Position numbers and translations under genes: made by a program. A DNA stretch of 24,637 nt from a virus. Positions 10,301 to 18,696 of this stretch are shown here, piece after piece. Position 1 is the first letter of the stretch, and the number at the start of each line of letters is the position of its first letter. The notes under the pieces were generated by a model. That model had not been told where the DNA came from and searched no databases. It saw only the letters and a program-made list of their open reading frames with translations. The stretch spans positions 1 through 24,637 of the IMG/VR virus record IMGVR_UViG_3300034374_005923. One strand, written 5' to 3'.

Positions 10301-13300
10301 GTTAAGTATGACACAATGCTTGACACAAACTATAACTCTGTAACAGCAGGTAATGCATATTACTTTAAAGCTGCTAAGAACGTAATCGGTGCACAAAGAG
10401 AAGAAACAATTGCTGCATATGAAAGACTACGTTTTTCAACAGACGAGTTGACTCAAGCTAATTCTGCGGTATTTGCTGCAGAAGCTTACGAGAAATTTAA
10501 TGAGATTATTGGTATTCTCAAGAATGACGGTGACAAGTTTACGCCAACTGCGGTAACTTATACACCTTCAACAGGTGACTTTGAGATCACTATAGGTACT
10601 CACAGCCTTGACGTTGGAAGATATATTCTTCTAGAACCAGAAGGATTCACATTTACTTGTGCGACAGATGGTAATGTAGTAAAACTCAAGCACCCAAGAA
10701 AATCGGATCCTGCATTTAAATCAGCACTTCCGATTACATCAACAACAGCAACTACAATTACTGTAAATGTTGGATCTACAGGATATAACGGTGTACATAC
10801 TCTTGTATCTGTAAAAGATAGCGCAGTAGCAGTTCTTGGTTCAGCAATCACATTTAGTGACGACACTGCAATCTCTGCAGATAAACGTAATGCAAGAGCT
10901 AAGCTACAACATAACCGTACTTGGATCCAAAACTATATGATGAACTGGGCTGATGAAGAGTGGTTCTTCTACGATTCAGAAAAATGTCAGAGAGATACAA
11001 AAGAATATATTGTTCCTGCAGCAATGAGAGACATGCAGTTAGGTACAAACTTCAATGCTATCCAAGCTGGTATTGCATATCGTGGTGGAACAAGTAAGAC
11101 TCTACTTACAGATCAGCTTACTGAAACAGTTGGAGCGTTCTCACACTTAAGAGATGAAGTTTCTGATACAATGTCAGATTCTATCGCTATCGCAAAATCA
11201 AAAGATTCGTTTAACGAAATCATCGGTATCATGAATACCGGTGCTAGAAAGTTCACACCAGAAACTGCGACATACGATCCGGTAACTGGTGTAATGACTC
11301 TTACATTGCCAAATCATAGTTATGAAATTGGTGATATGATTATTGTAGAAAAAGAGTCTATCACATTCTCATGTGGTACTCCGGCGGTTGAAATCTCTCA
11401 TCCAAGAGCAACTGATCCTCTATTTAGAAAACCAATGCAAATTACAAATGTTGCCGGCGATGTTATTACAGTTAATGCTGGCGATGCAAATGGTTATACA
11501 GGAGCACATACATTTGTAAGAGCGAAAGCAAATGCTGTTAAAACATATGCTGAAGTAAAACGTAATTATACTCCAACAGGAAGTACTTACGATCCAGCAT
11601 CTGGTAGAACAACATTTGAAATGGTGGGACACAATCTAAGTAAAGGTGATTACATCGTAATTGATGAAACTGCAATCACATATCAGTGTTCTAACAACAC
11701 TCATACTAATGTACAAATCTCACACCCAAGAGTTACAGATCCAATCTTCAACAATATGGTTGAGATTACTGATGTACCAGATGCAAATACAATTGCTATT
11801 GATGCTGGTGCAATCTCAGACGGATATCTAGGTGTACATACATTTGTAAGCGCAGATGCAGACGCTATTAAGCATATGGAATATGCAAGAGGCAACGGAT
11901 ATACTCCAACTGCTGCTACATATAATGTAAACACAGGTATTATGACTGTTACTATTGGTGAGCATGATCTAAGAATTGGCGAAAAAATTAAGATCAACGA
12001 AGGTGCGATGACATTCTCATGTGGTTCACCGGCGGTCGAGATTTCTCATCCAAGAGCATCAGATCCTGCATTTAATACTGATCTAACTATTTCCGCGGTA
12101 ACTGCAGACTCTATTACAGTTAATGTTGGAGATGCTGGTGGATATACTGGTGCGCATACATTCGTAAGAGCAGAACCTTTTGCAATTACATCTTCATCAG
12201 TTTACACTGGTAAGTTTACTCCAAGCACAGGCACATACGATCCTCTAACTGGTGATATGACTTTAGAAATTGGTCAGCATAGCTTACCGGTTGGTAAATA
12301 TGTAATGCTTGCAGATGAAAGCATCAGATTCTCTTGTGCGAATACAACCACAAGTGACATTGGTGAAATTTCACACCCAAGAGATGGCGAACCTGCATTT
12401 AGAAAACCAGTTCGTATTTCAGCAGTTACTGATACTGCAATTACAATGAATGTTGGTAATGCTGGTGGATATACCGGTGCACATACATTCGTAAGTGCTA
12501 AGGTTGATTCAGTAGATACAAATGCCATCTACTGGACAGACCCTGCTAAGGTTGCAAGCTATCATACACCAATAGATGTTGATTATAATCCAACAACAGG
12601 TGATATGATTATCGACTTTGGTGGATCTCATGATTTCACAACTAACGATCATATCGAATTTAAACCGGCAAGTGTTGTACTTTCATGCGTTAATACTGCG
12701 ACTTCTGAAACAATCGAGATTGCTCATCCAAGAATTGGCGAGCCAAATTACGAGTTCCCACTTGAAGTTACAGCAGTTGCTGCAAATACAATCACAGTTA
12801 ATCCTGGCTCAGCAGGTGGATATACAGGTACTCATACATTTGTAAGAGCAGATTATGACGCTGTAGTTAAATTACCAGCAAGAGTTACAAGAAATGGTGC
12901 ACTTGCTCGTAAGCAGCTTCAAGCTAATAAAGCATTCTTGCAAGCTGAAGTCGATGCATGGTTAAAAGATAACTACTTCGTATACGACGACAAGAGATGT
13001 GCTCGTGATACCGGATATATTCTTGATGCTGTACGTCGTGACATGGCTACAGGCTCTAATGTTAACGCAGTATTTGCTGGTTTGGCATATAGAACTGGTA
13101 ATGCAAGCGCTGAAAATGTTGTTAACAATCAACTTACAGAAACAGTTGGTGCGATTACTTGGCTAAAAGGTAAAATCAATACAACAATTACTTCAGGTGC
13201 TGCAGGACTAGCTGCTGACGCTGCATTCGATGAAATCATCGACATCATGAATAACGGTGCAGGCAATGCAAACTCAAGAACATTCGGCACATCTTATGTA

Positions 13301-16300
13301 TCACAAGATACTTTAGACGCAAGAGAACTTCTACAATCTAACAAAGCATTCTTGCAAGATGAAGTAACAGCATGGATCGCAAATACACATCCAGATCTTT
13401 CTTACAACGTAGCAGATTGCGAAAGAGATCTAGGATACTTCATCGATGCGGTATCATGGGACGTACAACACGGCTCAAATGCTGCAACAGTAAATAACGC
13501 AAGAGTTTACTTCGACAATGCTGTAAGTGTACTAGCAGAACAAGAAAAACCAGTAACTGCTGAAGCATATGCTTACATTGCAGATATCGCTGGTGGACTG
13601 GTAAGACAAGAAGTTGTAAGAACACAGCAAAATGCTACAACTCAAACATATGCTAATACACTAACACCTACATTTGCTGCATATAATCCTGTAACTGGAA
13701 TTATGACTCTAACAATTCCAAGCCACGGTCAATCTGTTGGTGATTACATTGTTATTGCAGAAAATGGTATTACATTCCAGTGCGGTTCTCCTGCAACTCA
13801 GATTTCTCATCCAAGAGCAACAGACCCATATTTCAATACACCAATTGAAATTACTAAGGTTGATGGCGATATTCTTACAATGTATGTCGGCACGGCTCAA
13901 GGTTATGCTGAAGCACATACATTTGTTAGTGCAGCAACAGACTGTGTCAGACCATCTGTCGCACCTGCGGTTGGTACAGAAGTTGAGAAACTATTCAGAA
14001 CAATTTCTGACATCATTGAAGAAGATGATTACAAAACAACATTCGGTATTGAAGGTTACGAAGATACAGACGGTTATGTAAGTGGAGGCGAAGGATACGG
14101 TACTGATGGAATCAATACTGGTCTAACAACACCAACTATTAAAGAACCAACTCTATCTGGTACAGGATATGATGCAGCAACAAACGCAATGTTTGAAGAA
14201 ATTGCTGGTGCAACTGCCAAATACCAGACTGAAATTATCGACTATATTAGAGAAACATACAACGGTCTAGCTTATCAAGAAGATAAGTGCCCACGCGATG
14301 TTGGATATATCGTCGATGCGGTTTCAGAAGATCTAGAATACGGTGGAGACTCTGCAACAATCAATGCAGCAAGATACTACTTTGAAGGCGCTATTAATGT
14401 TCTGCCTCTATATCAAAGAGAGCCTACAAGACTGGCATTTGAGCATATCGCTGATCTTATGGAAGATGTTGTTACAGAGACAGCAATTACACCTACAACA
14501 GGTAATGCGCTAACTCAAGATACTTCGGGTCTTCCTGCTGACGCGGCAACTGGTGCAGAAGCTAAGAGATTGGCTAACATCATCTCAAACATTACAGATG
14601 ATCGTCTTGTAATTCCAGAATATACTGGATCTCTTGATATTACTCAGAAACCAGAAGCAAGACTTAAAAATCTTCCATCTGCAAATACAGACATCGCACC
14701 TCTTATCGAGCCATCAAGAACATATGCTCGTAAAGCACTTCAGATGAACAAAGGCTTCATCCAAGATGAGGTTGTTGGATACATCAACGATACTTACTTT
14801 ACATACGATGAAGATAAGTGTGCAAGAGACGTTGGATACATTATCGACGCTGTAAGAAGAGACGTTGAAACAAATAGTGATTACTCAAGTAAGTATGCAG
14901 GTCGTGCTTACAGGGCTGGTAATCCTTCAACAGACACAGTAATTAATGACCAACTTGCAGAAACTATTGAAGCAATTAAGTATGTAAGAAAAGACATCGA
15001 AGCACAGCTTTCAGGCACTGCTCTTACAACAGCTCGCGGTGCTTTTGATAACATCATCAACATTATGAAAGATGGTGTATCAGGTCTAACATATAACTTT
15101 GGAACATCTAGAATTGGTGTTAGCGAAGGTAACTCAACTGACGGCTTGGTTGCTAACAGAACATTCTTGCAAAAAGAAGGTAGAGCATACTTTGAGCAAA
15201 CTTATCCAGTACTTTGGGCAGCTCTTTCAGCTGAGCAAAGAGATAAGTGTGAGCGCGATATCGGTTACATGGTTGACGCGGTAAGCTGGGATATTCGTCA
15301 CGGTTCAAACGTTGCTATGAGAGATGTTGCAAGCCTATACTTTGATCAAGGAACATCAGTTCTACCTGCAGATCAGAAAACAGAAACTGCAGCAATCTTT
15401 GTACATGTAGCAACAGTTGCCGAAAGAATCTTGTTGAAACTTCCTGTAACACCTACAACTGGTAATACTGAAACAGTAAGTACTGCATTCGGTAATGTTA
15501 TTACTCAGGTTGCTCAAGATGTAGAAGATCTATTTAATATCGTATCTAATATGATTACTGAAGATTCTCTCTTTGGTTTACCTGCAGCCGTGTTCCCAGA
15601 TACTGGAGCTGTAGGCGCAACAGGATATGCCGATGCATCAGACGTTGCGAAGATTACAGCACGTAAGACAACACTACAAAACGGTGTTAATTCTCATCTG
15701 CAATCCAAATTTGATTATCTTGAGTACGATTCAGAAAAATGTCGCCGTGACACTGGTTACATGGTTGATGCGATCTCTCATGATATTCAGTACGGTGGTA
15801 ACTCTGCAATGTGGAATGCAGCGCAGATCTACTTTGTTAATATGACAAACCTACTACCGCTTGAGCAAAGAGAACCAACTAAGAAAGCCTTCACACATAT
15901 GGCTGAAGTAATGCGTAAAGTAATCCGCAACGAAGATGTTGATCTAAGAATCGGTAAGCGCTTTACACCTACAAATGCTACATACAATCCTTTAACAGGC
16001 GTGATGGAAGTTACTCTTGGTGCTCATAACCTAGCGGTTGGTGATTACATCATGTTTGAAAAAGAAAGCATTACTTTCGAATGTGGTTCACCTGCTGTAC
16101 AAATCTCGCATCCAAGAGAAACAGATGGTTCTTTCGCTAAGCCGCTAAGAATTGATGCTAAAACAGCAACAACAATTACAGTTCAAGCTGGATACGCTAA
16201 GGGTTATGCTGGAGCACATACATTCGTAAGTGCGACAGACAATGCAGTAAAAGTTATTAGAGGACAATCATTCAAGCAAGACAAGTCATCGTTGGCTGCA

Positions 16301-18271
16301 AGAAGAGAGATTGCTATGGAAGCAAAACATCTTGCACTTATGATTGCTGATATTGCAGATGATAACAATCCTGATAACCTACCTGCACGTATCGAGCCTA
16401 ATATGGATTGGGTACCTTCAATATTTAAGACCGAGAAAGATAAAGTTGACGATGCTCTTGAAGCACTTACAACAAGCATGGTTAACCATATCTCAACAAC
16501 TTATAAAGGTATCAGTTATCCTAAAGAAAAATGTCGTAGAGATGTGGGCATTATGCTCGACGCTATCTCACACGACGTACAATACGAAACAAACTATGCT
16601 ACAAGACTTGCTGCTAATATGTATTTCGACAATGCAACAAGCGTTCTTCCATTCGATCAGCGTCAACAAACTGCTGATTTCTATGAAGAAATGGCAAACT
16701 ACGTCAGCAAGATTATTACTGGTGCAGTTGCTGGTGAAGCAGGTGGTCCATCAGCAGCGACAGCAGTTGAAGGCGAATGGGCTGCAGACATGGTTCATAT
16801 TGTTGAAGAAGCAATTAGAAGAGATGGATTGGATGCAGTTCCTGAGCTTATCGAACCTAACACAGCATGGGTTGATGATAGCAAGGTATCAGCAGGTAAG
16901 ATGATCGATGGAAAACTCGGTGATCTTGCAGATGATGTAACTAAGTTCATCTCAGACAACTTTACTATCGTAGATTACAGCAAAGCTAAGTGTCGCCGTG
17001 ACTCAGGTTACATCATTGATGCTATGAGCTGGGATTTGAACTACGGTGGTAACCTAGCATCTCGCTGGAACGCAGACTTCTATTACTGGAATAACGAACT
17101 TCGTATTCCGGAAGATACAAGAGTTGCAACAGCTCAATCTTATCGTCAACTTGGTAAGATTGTAAGTGATGTTACAGTAGGTAAGTATCCAGGTCAGAAG
17201 CTTCGCCCAGAAATGGGATCTGAAGCTCAGCAAGCGCAAGCAAAAGACTTGGGTATGATTTTCTACAACGCACTATTCTACAACACACCAAAAGCTCTTG
17301 GTAGAACAATTCAACCAGACTTCATGTGGGAAGACAAGAAGAATAAAGCGTTTAGATTCTCAAGAGATATCTTGTTGAATAATAAAGTTGCGCTTCAGAA
17401 AGAAGTACAGAGATTTATTACTTCAACATATAAGTTTATCGATCTACCTAAAACATATCGTGATGCTGGTAACTTAATTGATATTCTACAAAACGATCTT
17501 CGCTTCACAGATCCTTCACAGAACCCAGTAATCGAAGGTTCGGATAAAGCAACGAGATCTTTTGCAGCAGCACTATTCAATATTGATTCACAATCAGTAT
17601 TCCCAGTGTTTAACCCACCAAGCGCGTTTGCTAACTGGAGAGATCTAAGATTTAAAGGTGCTGGTACATTAACAGAACGTGATGCATTAACTAATCCAAA
17701 GAGATGGGATGCATTCGTTGTATCAGCAACAGGCGGATCTAACCCAGATAATAACGATTATGTTGGTGAAATTCATTACTGGAATGGTACTGGATGGATT
17801 GCAAGTGGACATCAAAATAATGTAGATTTGCTAGTATCTTTCTATAAAGCTTGGGAGCGTATGAGAGATTATATAAATACCAATATCGCACCTAACGCAG
17901 CACATAGATCTATGATTACTGAATTGATTGACGACGTATTGATTGATACAGTGTTGAGACCAAACTTCTTGGCATTTGGTTCGCTTGTTGAATCGATTGC
18001 CCACCAGTTTAACGGCGCATCTGCAGGTGTTAACAGAAATGCGTTGCCGCTAAACTTTAGAAACGTTGGTGCTGCAATTGGTGCTACCGCTTCTGTTCTT
18101 TCAGAAGATGGTGGTAGAATTAGATGGTCCGGTTCTGACGAATTGAACAACCAGTACTTCGCAAGAGGACTGAGAATCAACGGTAGAACAGGACGTATTG
18201 AAGGTAGACCGTTTACGTCATCGGTCAGAAAACTAGCTAGAAGAGCTTCTAACAGTAGGGCAGTACTATAA
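7376..18271 (+). CDS. giant 3631-aa modular virion protein (beta-helix plus alpha/beta repeat modules)
   Basis: The ATG follows TAAGGG (7361-7366) at 9-base spacing. Residues 1-45 resemble fibre-attachment segments (SKISELGP, LFVIVNLIQGDDG, ITRKELVQAI). Residues about 48-390 are an Asn/Ser/Thr/Asp-rich repeat (patterns such as NSTIDDS, NVTITNS) expected to coil as a parallel beta-helix, akin to pentapeptide repeats. Residues 420-800 start with KVYVSADGDDDNDGTLLRPVQTLKRA, typical of DUF1565/pectate-lyase-like right-handed helices. From about 780 to 3430 two module types alternate. The alpha module (about 140-150 aa) has a KC-x-RD-x-GYIxDAV core, with Cys at 825, 964, 1204, 1875, 2015, 2305, 2482, 2625, 2789, 3053 and 3206, plus a Cys-less copy near 3358. 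The beta module (about 100 aa) runs from FTPT-x-x-TYxPxTG through ISHPR to GYTGAHTFVSA, in eight copies. The unique C-terminus holds RIRWSGSDELNNQYFARGL. It is probably a tail-fibre or whisker-like virion protein. Similar modules occur in marine T4-like phages as I recall; the function is unproven. Confidence 0.8.
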   Translation: MSKISELGPITGANTRPEDLFVIVNLIQGDDGTKNITRKELVQAIQYEIFNRITITGGTIRNVSMSDSTLTSVTINTSTFTNGRIETTRFIGGSLEGSTGINLEIANSDFSDGTGNNNVFTHTTIDLGRITNSSANNITMSQSVITGSQFNDGTGNNVTLTNSTIDDSEYNNVTIDQGTANGLILTNITIDEIILEDAFMSNSTIVTTNFSNGDIFDAEIYGNTQIWDVAISNSDIRDTDLDNVVITRSIFANGTIYDTEISNSNIFDTTANNIVITNSELNDSTANNTSLVNSDFSDGTGNNNVFTNTTIDQSTVQNSVIANSAFQGTMENTVAENMTINNSAATELQQNKSTFTDGNVEDSLISNSTIDDSKLVDFDMDLTKKFEAPIDEDSYFALKNVKTGDVEQMTYRQLYDEFSRKTEKALKVYVSADGDDDNDGTLLRPVQTLKRAEELALEKAGGSYNRNDINNAVHISVGPGTYYVDEPISLPDDCSLTSTAGQYATVIQKKPGWERTNGIQVGSGCYVQGFSYMNFEVDNFDHPEGGFAIVYRPGALMRRSPYIRDSSQLSNFNRLDVEPPLNPFNSKGTIYDLGQEFYVTNVVGQANFEIDDEVVFSSGATGFISYIDDLPNTVHVRNLKGNVEPGDILTAQRGGTAEVVRLGIDDFPNRLIGRGGGCALMDRAVLDTDSLYTYLLCFGFTPRTQNGTGYVAKNGAGINGIGSLSIFTRQAFFALDGGQVTLNNSGSQFGDISMRASGKTTIVKPAEAASAVLLSNTDFADALAENKQAIVDDMVHFLTANTTHPASSLNSDVGLGYQGYNADKCFRDTGIIVENTGLDIATKGNYWGRLNGITYRSPISYVVVNEQLDETVGSIEHLKDSIEHIFRNANTEVNDRVSTSIDETLNILKNGEEFANNIIFTDTGNAPATAAREVVQDNREFIIEEFIDWLDNNEEFYAYDSAKCKRDVREFILPAVKYDTMLDTNYNSVTAGNAYYFKAAKNVIGAQREETIAAYERLRFSTDELTQANSAVFAAEAYEKFNEIIGILKNDGDKFTPTAVTYTPSTGDFEITIGTHSLDVGRYILLEPEGFTFTCATDGNVVKLKHPRKSDPAFKSALPITSTTATTITVNVGSTGYNGVHTLVSVKDSAVAVLGSAITFSDDTAISADKRNARAKLQHNRTWIQNYMMNWADEEWFFYDSEKCQRDTKEYIVPAAMRDMQLGTNFNAIQAGIAYRGGTSKTLLTDQLTETVGAFSHLRDEVSDTMSDSIAIAKSKDSFNEIIGIMNTGARKFTPETATYDPVTGVMTLTLPNHSYEIGDMIIVEKESITFSCGTPAVEISHPRATDPLFRKPMQITNVAGDVITVNAGDANGYTGAHTFVRAKANAVKTYAEVKRNYTPTGSTYDPASGRTTFEMVGHNLSKGDYIVIDETAITYQCSNNTHTNVQISHPRVTDPIFNNMVEITDVPDANTIAIDAGAISDGYLGVHTFVSADADAIKHMEYARGNGYTPTAATYNVNTGIMTVTIGEHDLRIGEKIKINEGAMTFSCGSPAVEISHPRASDPAFNTDLTISAVTADSITVNVGDAGGYTGAHTFVRAEPFAITSSSVYTGKFTPSTGTYDPLTGDMTLEIGQHSLPVGKYVMLADESIRFSCANTTTSDIGEISHPRDGEPAFRKPVRISAVTDTAITMNVGNAGGYTGAHTFVSAKVDSVDTNAIYWTDPAKVASYHTPIDVDYNPTTGDMIIDFGGSHDFTTNDHIEFKPASVVLSCVNTATSETIEIAHPRIGEPNYEFPLEVTAVAANTITVNPGSAGGYTGTHTFVRADYDAVVKLPARVTRNGALARKQLQANKAFLQAEVDAWLKDNYFVYDDKRCARDTGYILDAVRRDMATGSNVNAVFAGLAYRTGNASAENVVNNQLTETVGAITWLKGKINTTITSGAAGLAADAAFDEIIDIMNNGAGNANSRTFGTSYVSQDTLDARELLQSNKAFLQDEVTAWIANTHPDLSYNVADCERDLGYFIDAVSWDVQHGSNAATVNNARVYFDNAVSVLAEQEKPVTAEAYAYIADIAGGLVRQEVVRTQQNATTQTYANTLTPTFAAYNPVTGIMTLTIPSHGQSVGDYIVIAENGITFQCGSPATQISHPRATDPYFNTPIEITKVDGDILTMYVGTAQGYAEAHTFVSAATDCVRPSVAPAVGTEVEKLFRTISDIIEEDDYKTTFGIEGYEDTDGYVSGGEGYGTDGINTGLTTPTIKEPTLSGTGYDAATNAMFEEIAGATAKYQTEIIDYIRETYNGLAYQEDKCPRDVGYIVDAVSEDLEYGGDSATINAARYYFEGAINVLPLYQREPTRLAFEHIADLMEDVVTETAITPTTGNALTQDTSGLPADAATGAEAKRLANIISNITDDRLVIPEYTGSLDITQKPEARLKNLPSANTDIAPLIEPSRTYARKALQMNKGFIQDEVVGYINDTYFTYDEDKCARDVGYIIDAVRRDVETNSDYSSKYAGRAYRAGNPSTDTVINDQLAETIEAIKYVRKDIEAQLSGTALTTARGAFDNIINIMKDGVSGLTYNFGTSRIGVSEGNSTDGLVANRTFLQKEGRAYFEQTYPVLWAALSAEQRDKCERDIGYMVDAVSWDIRHGSNVAMRDVASLYFDQGTSVLPADQKTETAAIFVHVATVAERILLKLPVTPTTGNTETVSTAFGNVITQVAQDVEDLFNIVSNMITEDSLFGLPAAVFPDTGAVGATGYADASDVAKITARKTTLQNGVNSHLQSKFDYLEYDSEKCRRDTGYMVDAISHDIQYGGNSAMWNAAQIYFVNMTNLLPLEQREPTKKAFTHMAEVMRKVIRNEDVDLRIGKRFTPTNATYNPLTGVMEVTLGAHNLAVGDYIMFEKESITFECGSPAVQISHPRETDGSFAKPLRIDAKTATTITVQAGYAKGYAGAHTFVSATDNAVKVIRGQSFKQDKSSLAARREIAMEAKHLALMIADIADDNNPDNLPARIEPNMDWVPSIFKTEKDKVDDALEALTTSMVNHISTTYKGISYPKEKCRRDVGIMLDAISHDVQYETNYATRLAANMYFDNATSVLPFDQRQQTADFYEEMANYVSKIITGAVAGEAGGPSAATAVEGEWAADMVHIVEEAIRRDGLDAVPELIEPNTAWVDDSKVSAGKMIDGKLGDLADDVTKFISDNFTIVDYSKAKCRRDSGYIIDAMSWDLNYGGNLASRWNADFYYWNNELRIPEDTRVATAQSYRQLGKIVSDVTVGKYPGQKLRPEMGSEAQQAQAKDLGMIFYNALFYNTPKALGRTIQPDFMWEDKKNKAFRFSRDILLNNKVALQKEVQRFITSTYKFIDLPKTYRDAGNLIDILQNDLRFTDPSQNPVIEGSDKATRSFAAALFNIDSQSVFPVFNPPSAFANWRDLRFKGAGTLTERDALTNPKRWDAFVVSATGGSNPDNNDYVGEIHYWNGTGWIASGHQNNVDLLVSFYKAWERMRDYINTNIAPNAAHRSMITELIDDVLIDTVLRPNFLAFGSLVESIAHQFNGASAGVNRNALPLNFRNVGAAIGATASVLSEDGGRIRWSGSDELNNQYFARGLRINGRTGRIEGRPFTSSVRKLARRASNSRAVL
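9720..10500 (+). repeat. alpha modules 1-2 of the giant protein
   Basis: Two divergent helical modules, with core Cys at residues 825 (DKCFRDTG) and 964 (AKCKRDVR). They share the layout NKxxIxxE, an acidic/aromatic turn, KC-x-RD and a long amphipathic helix, but are less alike than the later copies. Edges are approximate. Confidence 0.6.
10535..10830 (+). repeat. beta module 1 of the giant protein
   Basis: Residues about 1054-1151: KFTPTAVTYTPSTG, then a single Cys (FTCATDG), KHPRKSDPAF and GYNGVHTLVS. It is the most divergent of the eight copies, with LKHPR in place of ISHPR. Confidence 0.7.
10880..11200 (+). repeat. alpha module 3 of the giant protein
   Basis: A single helical module between beta module 1 and the beta array. 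The core is EKCQRDTKEYIVPA with Cys1204, followed by AGIAYRGG and DQLTETVGAF. Edges are approximate. Confidence 0.65.
11249..12891 (+). repeat. tandem array of five beta modules (2-6)
   Basis: Residues about 1292-1838. Five consecutive copies of about 105-120 aa each run from (K/Y)xTP through TYDPxTG, an SCG- or SCAN-type Cys, ISHPR or IAHPR (near residues 1341, 1449, 1557, 1666, 1783) and GYTGAHTFVRA. The DNA of the GGATATACTGGTGC-type segment is similar in several copies, so some duplication may be fairly recent. No helical module interrupts this array. Confidence 0.8.
12895..13640 (+). repeat. alpha modules 4-5 of the giant protein
   Basis: Two adjacent helical modules with Cys1875 (RCARDTGYILDAVRRD) and Cys2015 (CERDLGYFIDAVSWD), 140 residues apart. 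Both begin LQxNKAFLQxEV. The first continues with AGLAYRTGN and QLTETVGAI; the second with YFDNAVSVL. This shows two subtypes, RRD/AGxAYR and SWD/YFD, that recur later in the protein. Confidence 0.75.
13658..13956 (+). repeat. beta module 7 of the giant protein
   Basis: Residues about 2095-2193: LTPTFAAYNPVTGIMTLTI, QCGSPATQISHPRATDP and GYAEAHTFVSA. It is inserted between alpha modules 5 and 6 and is close in sequence to modules 2, 4 and 8. Confidence 0.75.
14190..15930 (+). repeat. alpha modules 6-9 of the giant protein
   Basis: Four helical modules in a row with core Cys at residues 2305, 2482, 2625 and 2789. Linkers of 20-50 residues rich in Thr/Ala/Asp separate them (for example VTPTTGNTETVS). 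The copy at 2482 is the RRD/AGRAYR subtype; the others are the SWD/SED/SHD-YF subtype. Edges are approximate. Confidence 0.7.
15959..16266 (+). repeat. beta module 8 of the giant protein
   Basis: Residues about 2862-2963: FTPTNATYNPLTGVMEVTL, ECGSPAVQISHPRETD and GYAGAHTFVSA. This is the last beta copy, isolated from the array and flanked by helical modules. Confidence 0.75.
16420..17600 (+). repeat. alpha modules 10-12 of the giant protein
   Basis: Two clear copies with Cys3053 (EKCRRDVGIMLDAISHD) and Cys3206 (AKCRRDSGYIIDAMSWD) are followed by a decayed copy near residue 3358, where KTYRDAGNLIDIL replaces the Cys-containing core. The last copy leads into the unique C-terminal domain. Confidence 0.65.
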
Positions 18272-18696
18272 TGGCAATTACAACGATATCAACATCACAG
18301 GCGCCCGACGCAAAACCGGTCGCCAAGAATTTAACATTAACGACGAACTGGCAAACCCTTATCGAAGTGCCCAACTACGAAGTTCCTGAGCTCGTTTTTG
18401 GCGGCTCTAATGTGGTTGAACCGGGTGTAGGCGAAGTTATCAGTCCTTTGATTATATGTAATTTCTCAGCAAATACTGTAAATGTAGATGTACGTACACA
18501 TAGATACGACTTAAACCAGGAATTTTACGTAATAAGAAACATGCCGATTCCGGCATATGACACCTTCGCTTTGCCTTTAAACGGACAATTCTTTGCATCA
18601 GGTGATTTGTTGGAAATTAAAGCGTCTGCAAACTTATCTTGTGATGCTACATTGTCGTTCACATTAGGTCAAAGTGAGGAAGACGATGTCGAGTAG
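18271..18696 (+). CDS. small beta-rich virion-associated protein
   Basis: A 141-residue protein that starts inside the giant gene's stop (TAATG) and whose end overlaps the following fibre gene by 11 bases. The sequence suggests a beta-sandwich: a Thr/Ala-rich N-terminus, then alternating hydrophobic strands (PLIICNFSANTVNVDV, MPIPAYDTFALPLNGQ, FASGDLLEIKASA, ATLSFTLGQ) and an acidic tail SEEDDVE. Similar small proteins sit beside fibre genes in marine T4-like phages as far as I remember, with no assigned role. The double overlap points to coupled translation and fixed stoichiometry with the neighbouring fibre, so an adaptor or fibre-associated protein is plausible. No signal peptide or catalytic motif is seen. 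Confidence 0.75.
   Translation: MAITTISTSQAPDAKPVAKNLTLTTNWQTLIEVPNYEVPELVFGGSNVVEPGVGEVISPLIICNFSANTVNVDVRTHRYDLNQEFYVIRNMPIPAYDTFALPLNGQFFASGDLLEIKASANLSCDATLSFTLGQSEEDDVE

Noticed and set aside
16344-16904. 186-aa + strand open frame overlapping the giant gene
   Set aside because: It is out of frame with a strongly repetitive, clearly coded protein and has Leu/Gln-rich low-complexity sequence with no ribosome site.
17872-17879. A third exact TATAAATA inside the giant gene
   Set aside because: It lies within coding sequence about 390 bases before the next start, and one chance match of an 8-mer is expected in a window of this size. It could still be a weak internal promoter, but there is no supporting context.
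18674-18676. GTG at 18674 as the start of the collagen fibre
   Set aside because: The GAGGAAG that serves as ribosome site for the ATG at 18686 overlaps this codon, and the four extra residues add nothing recognisable.
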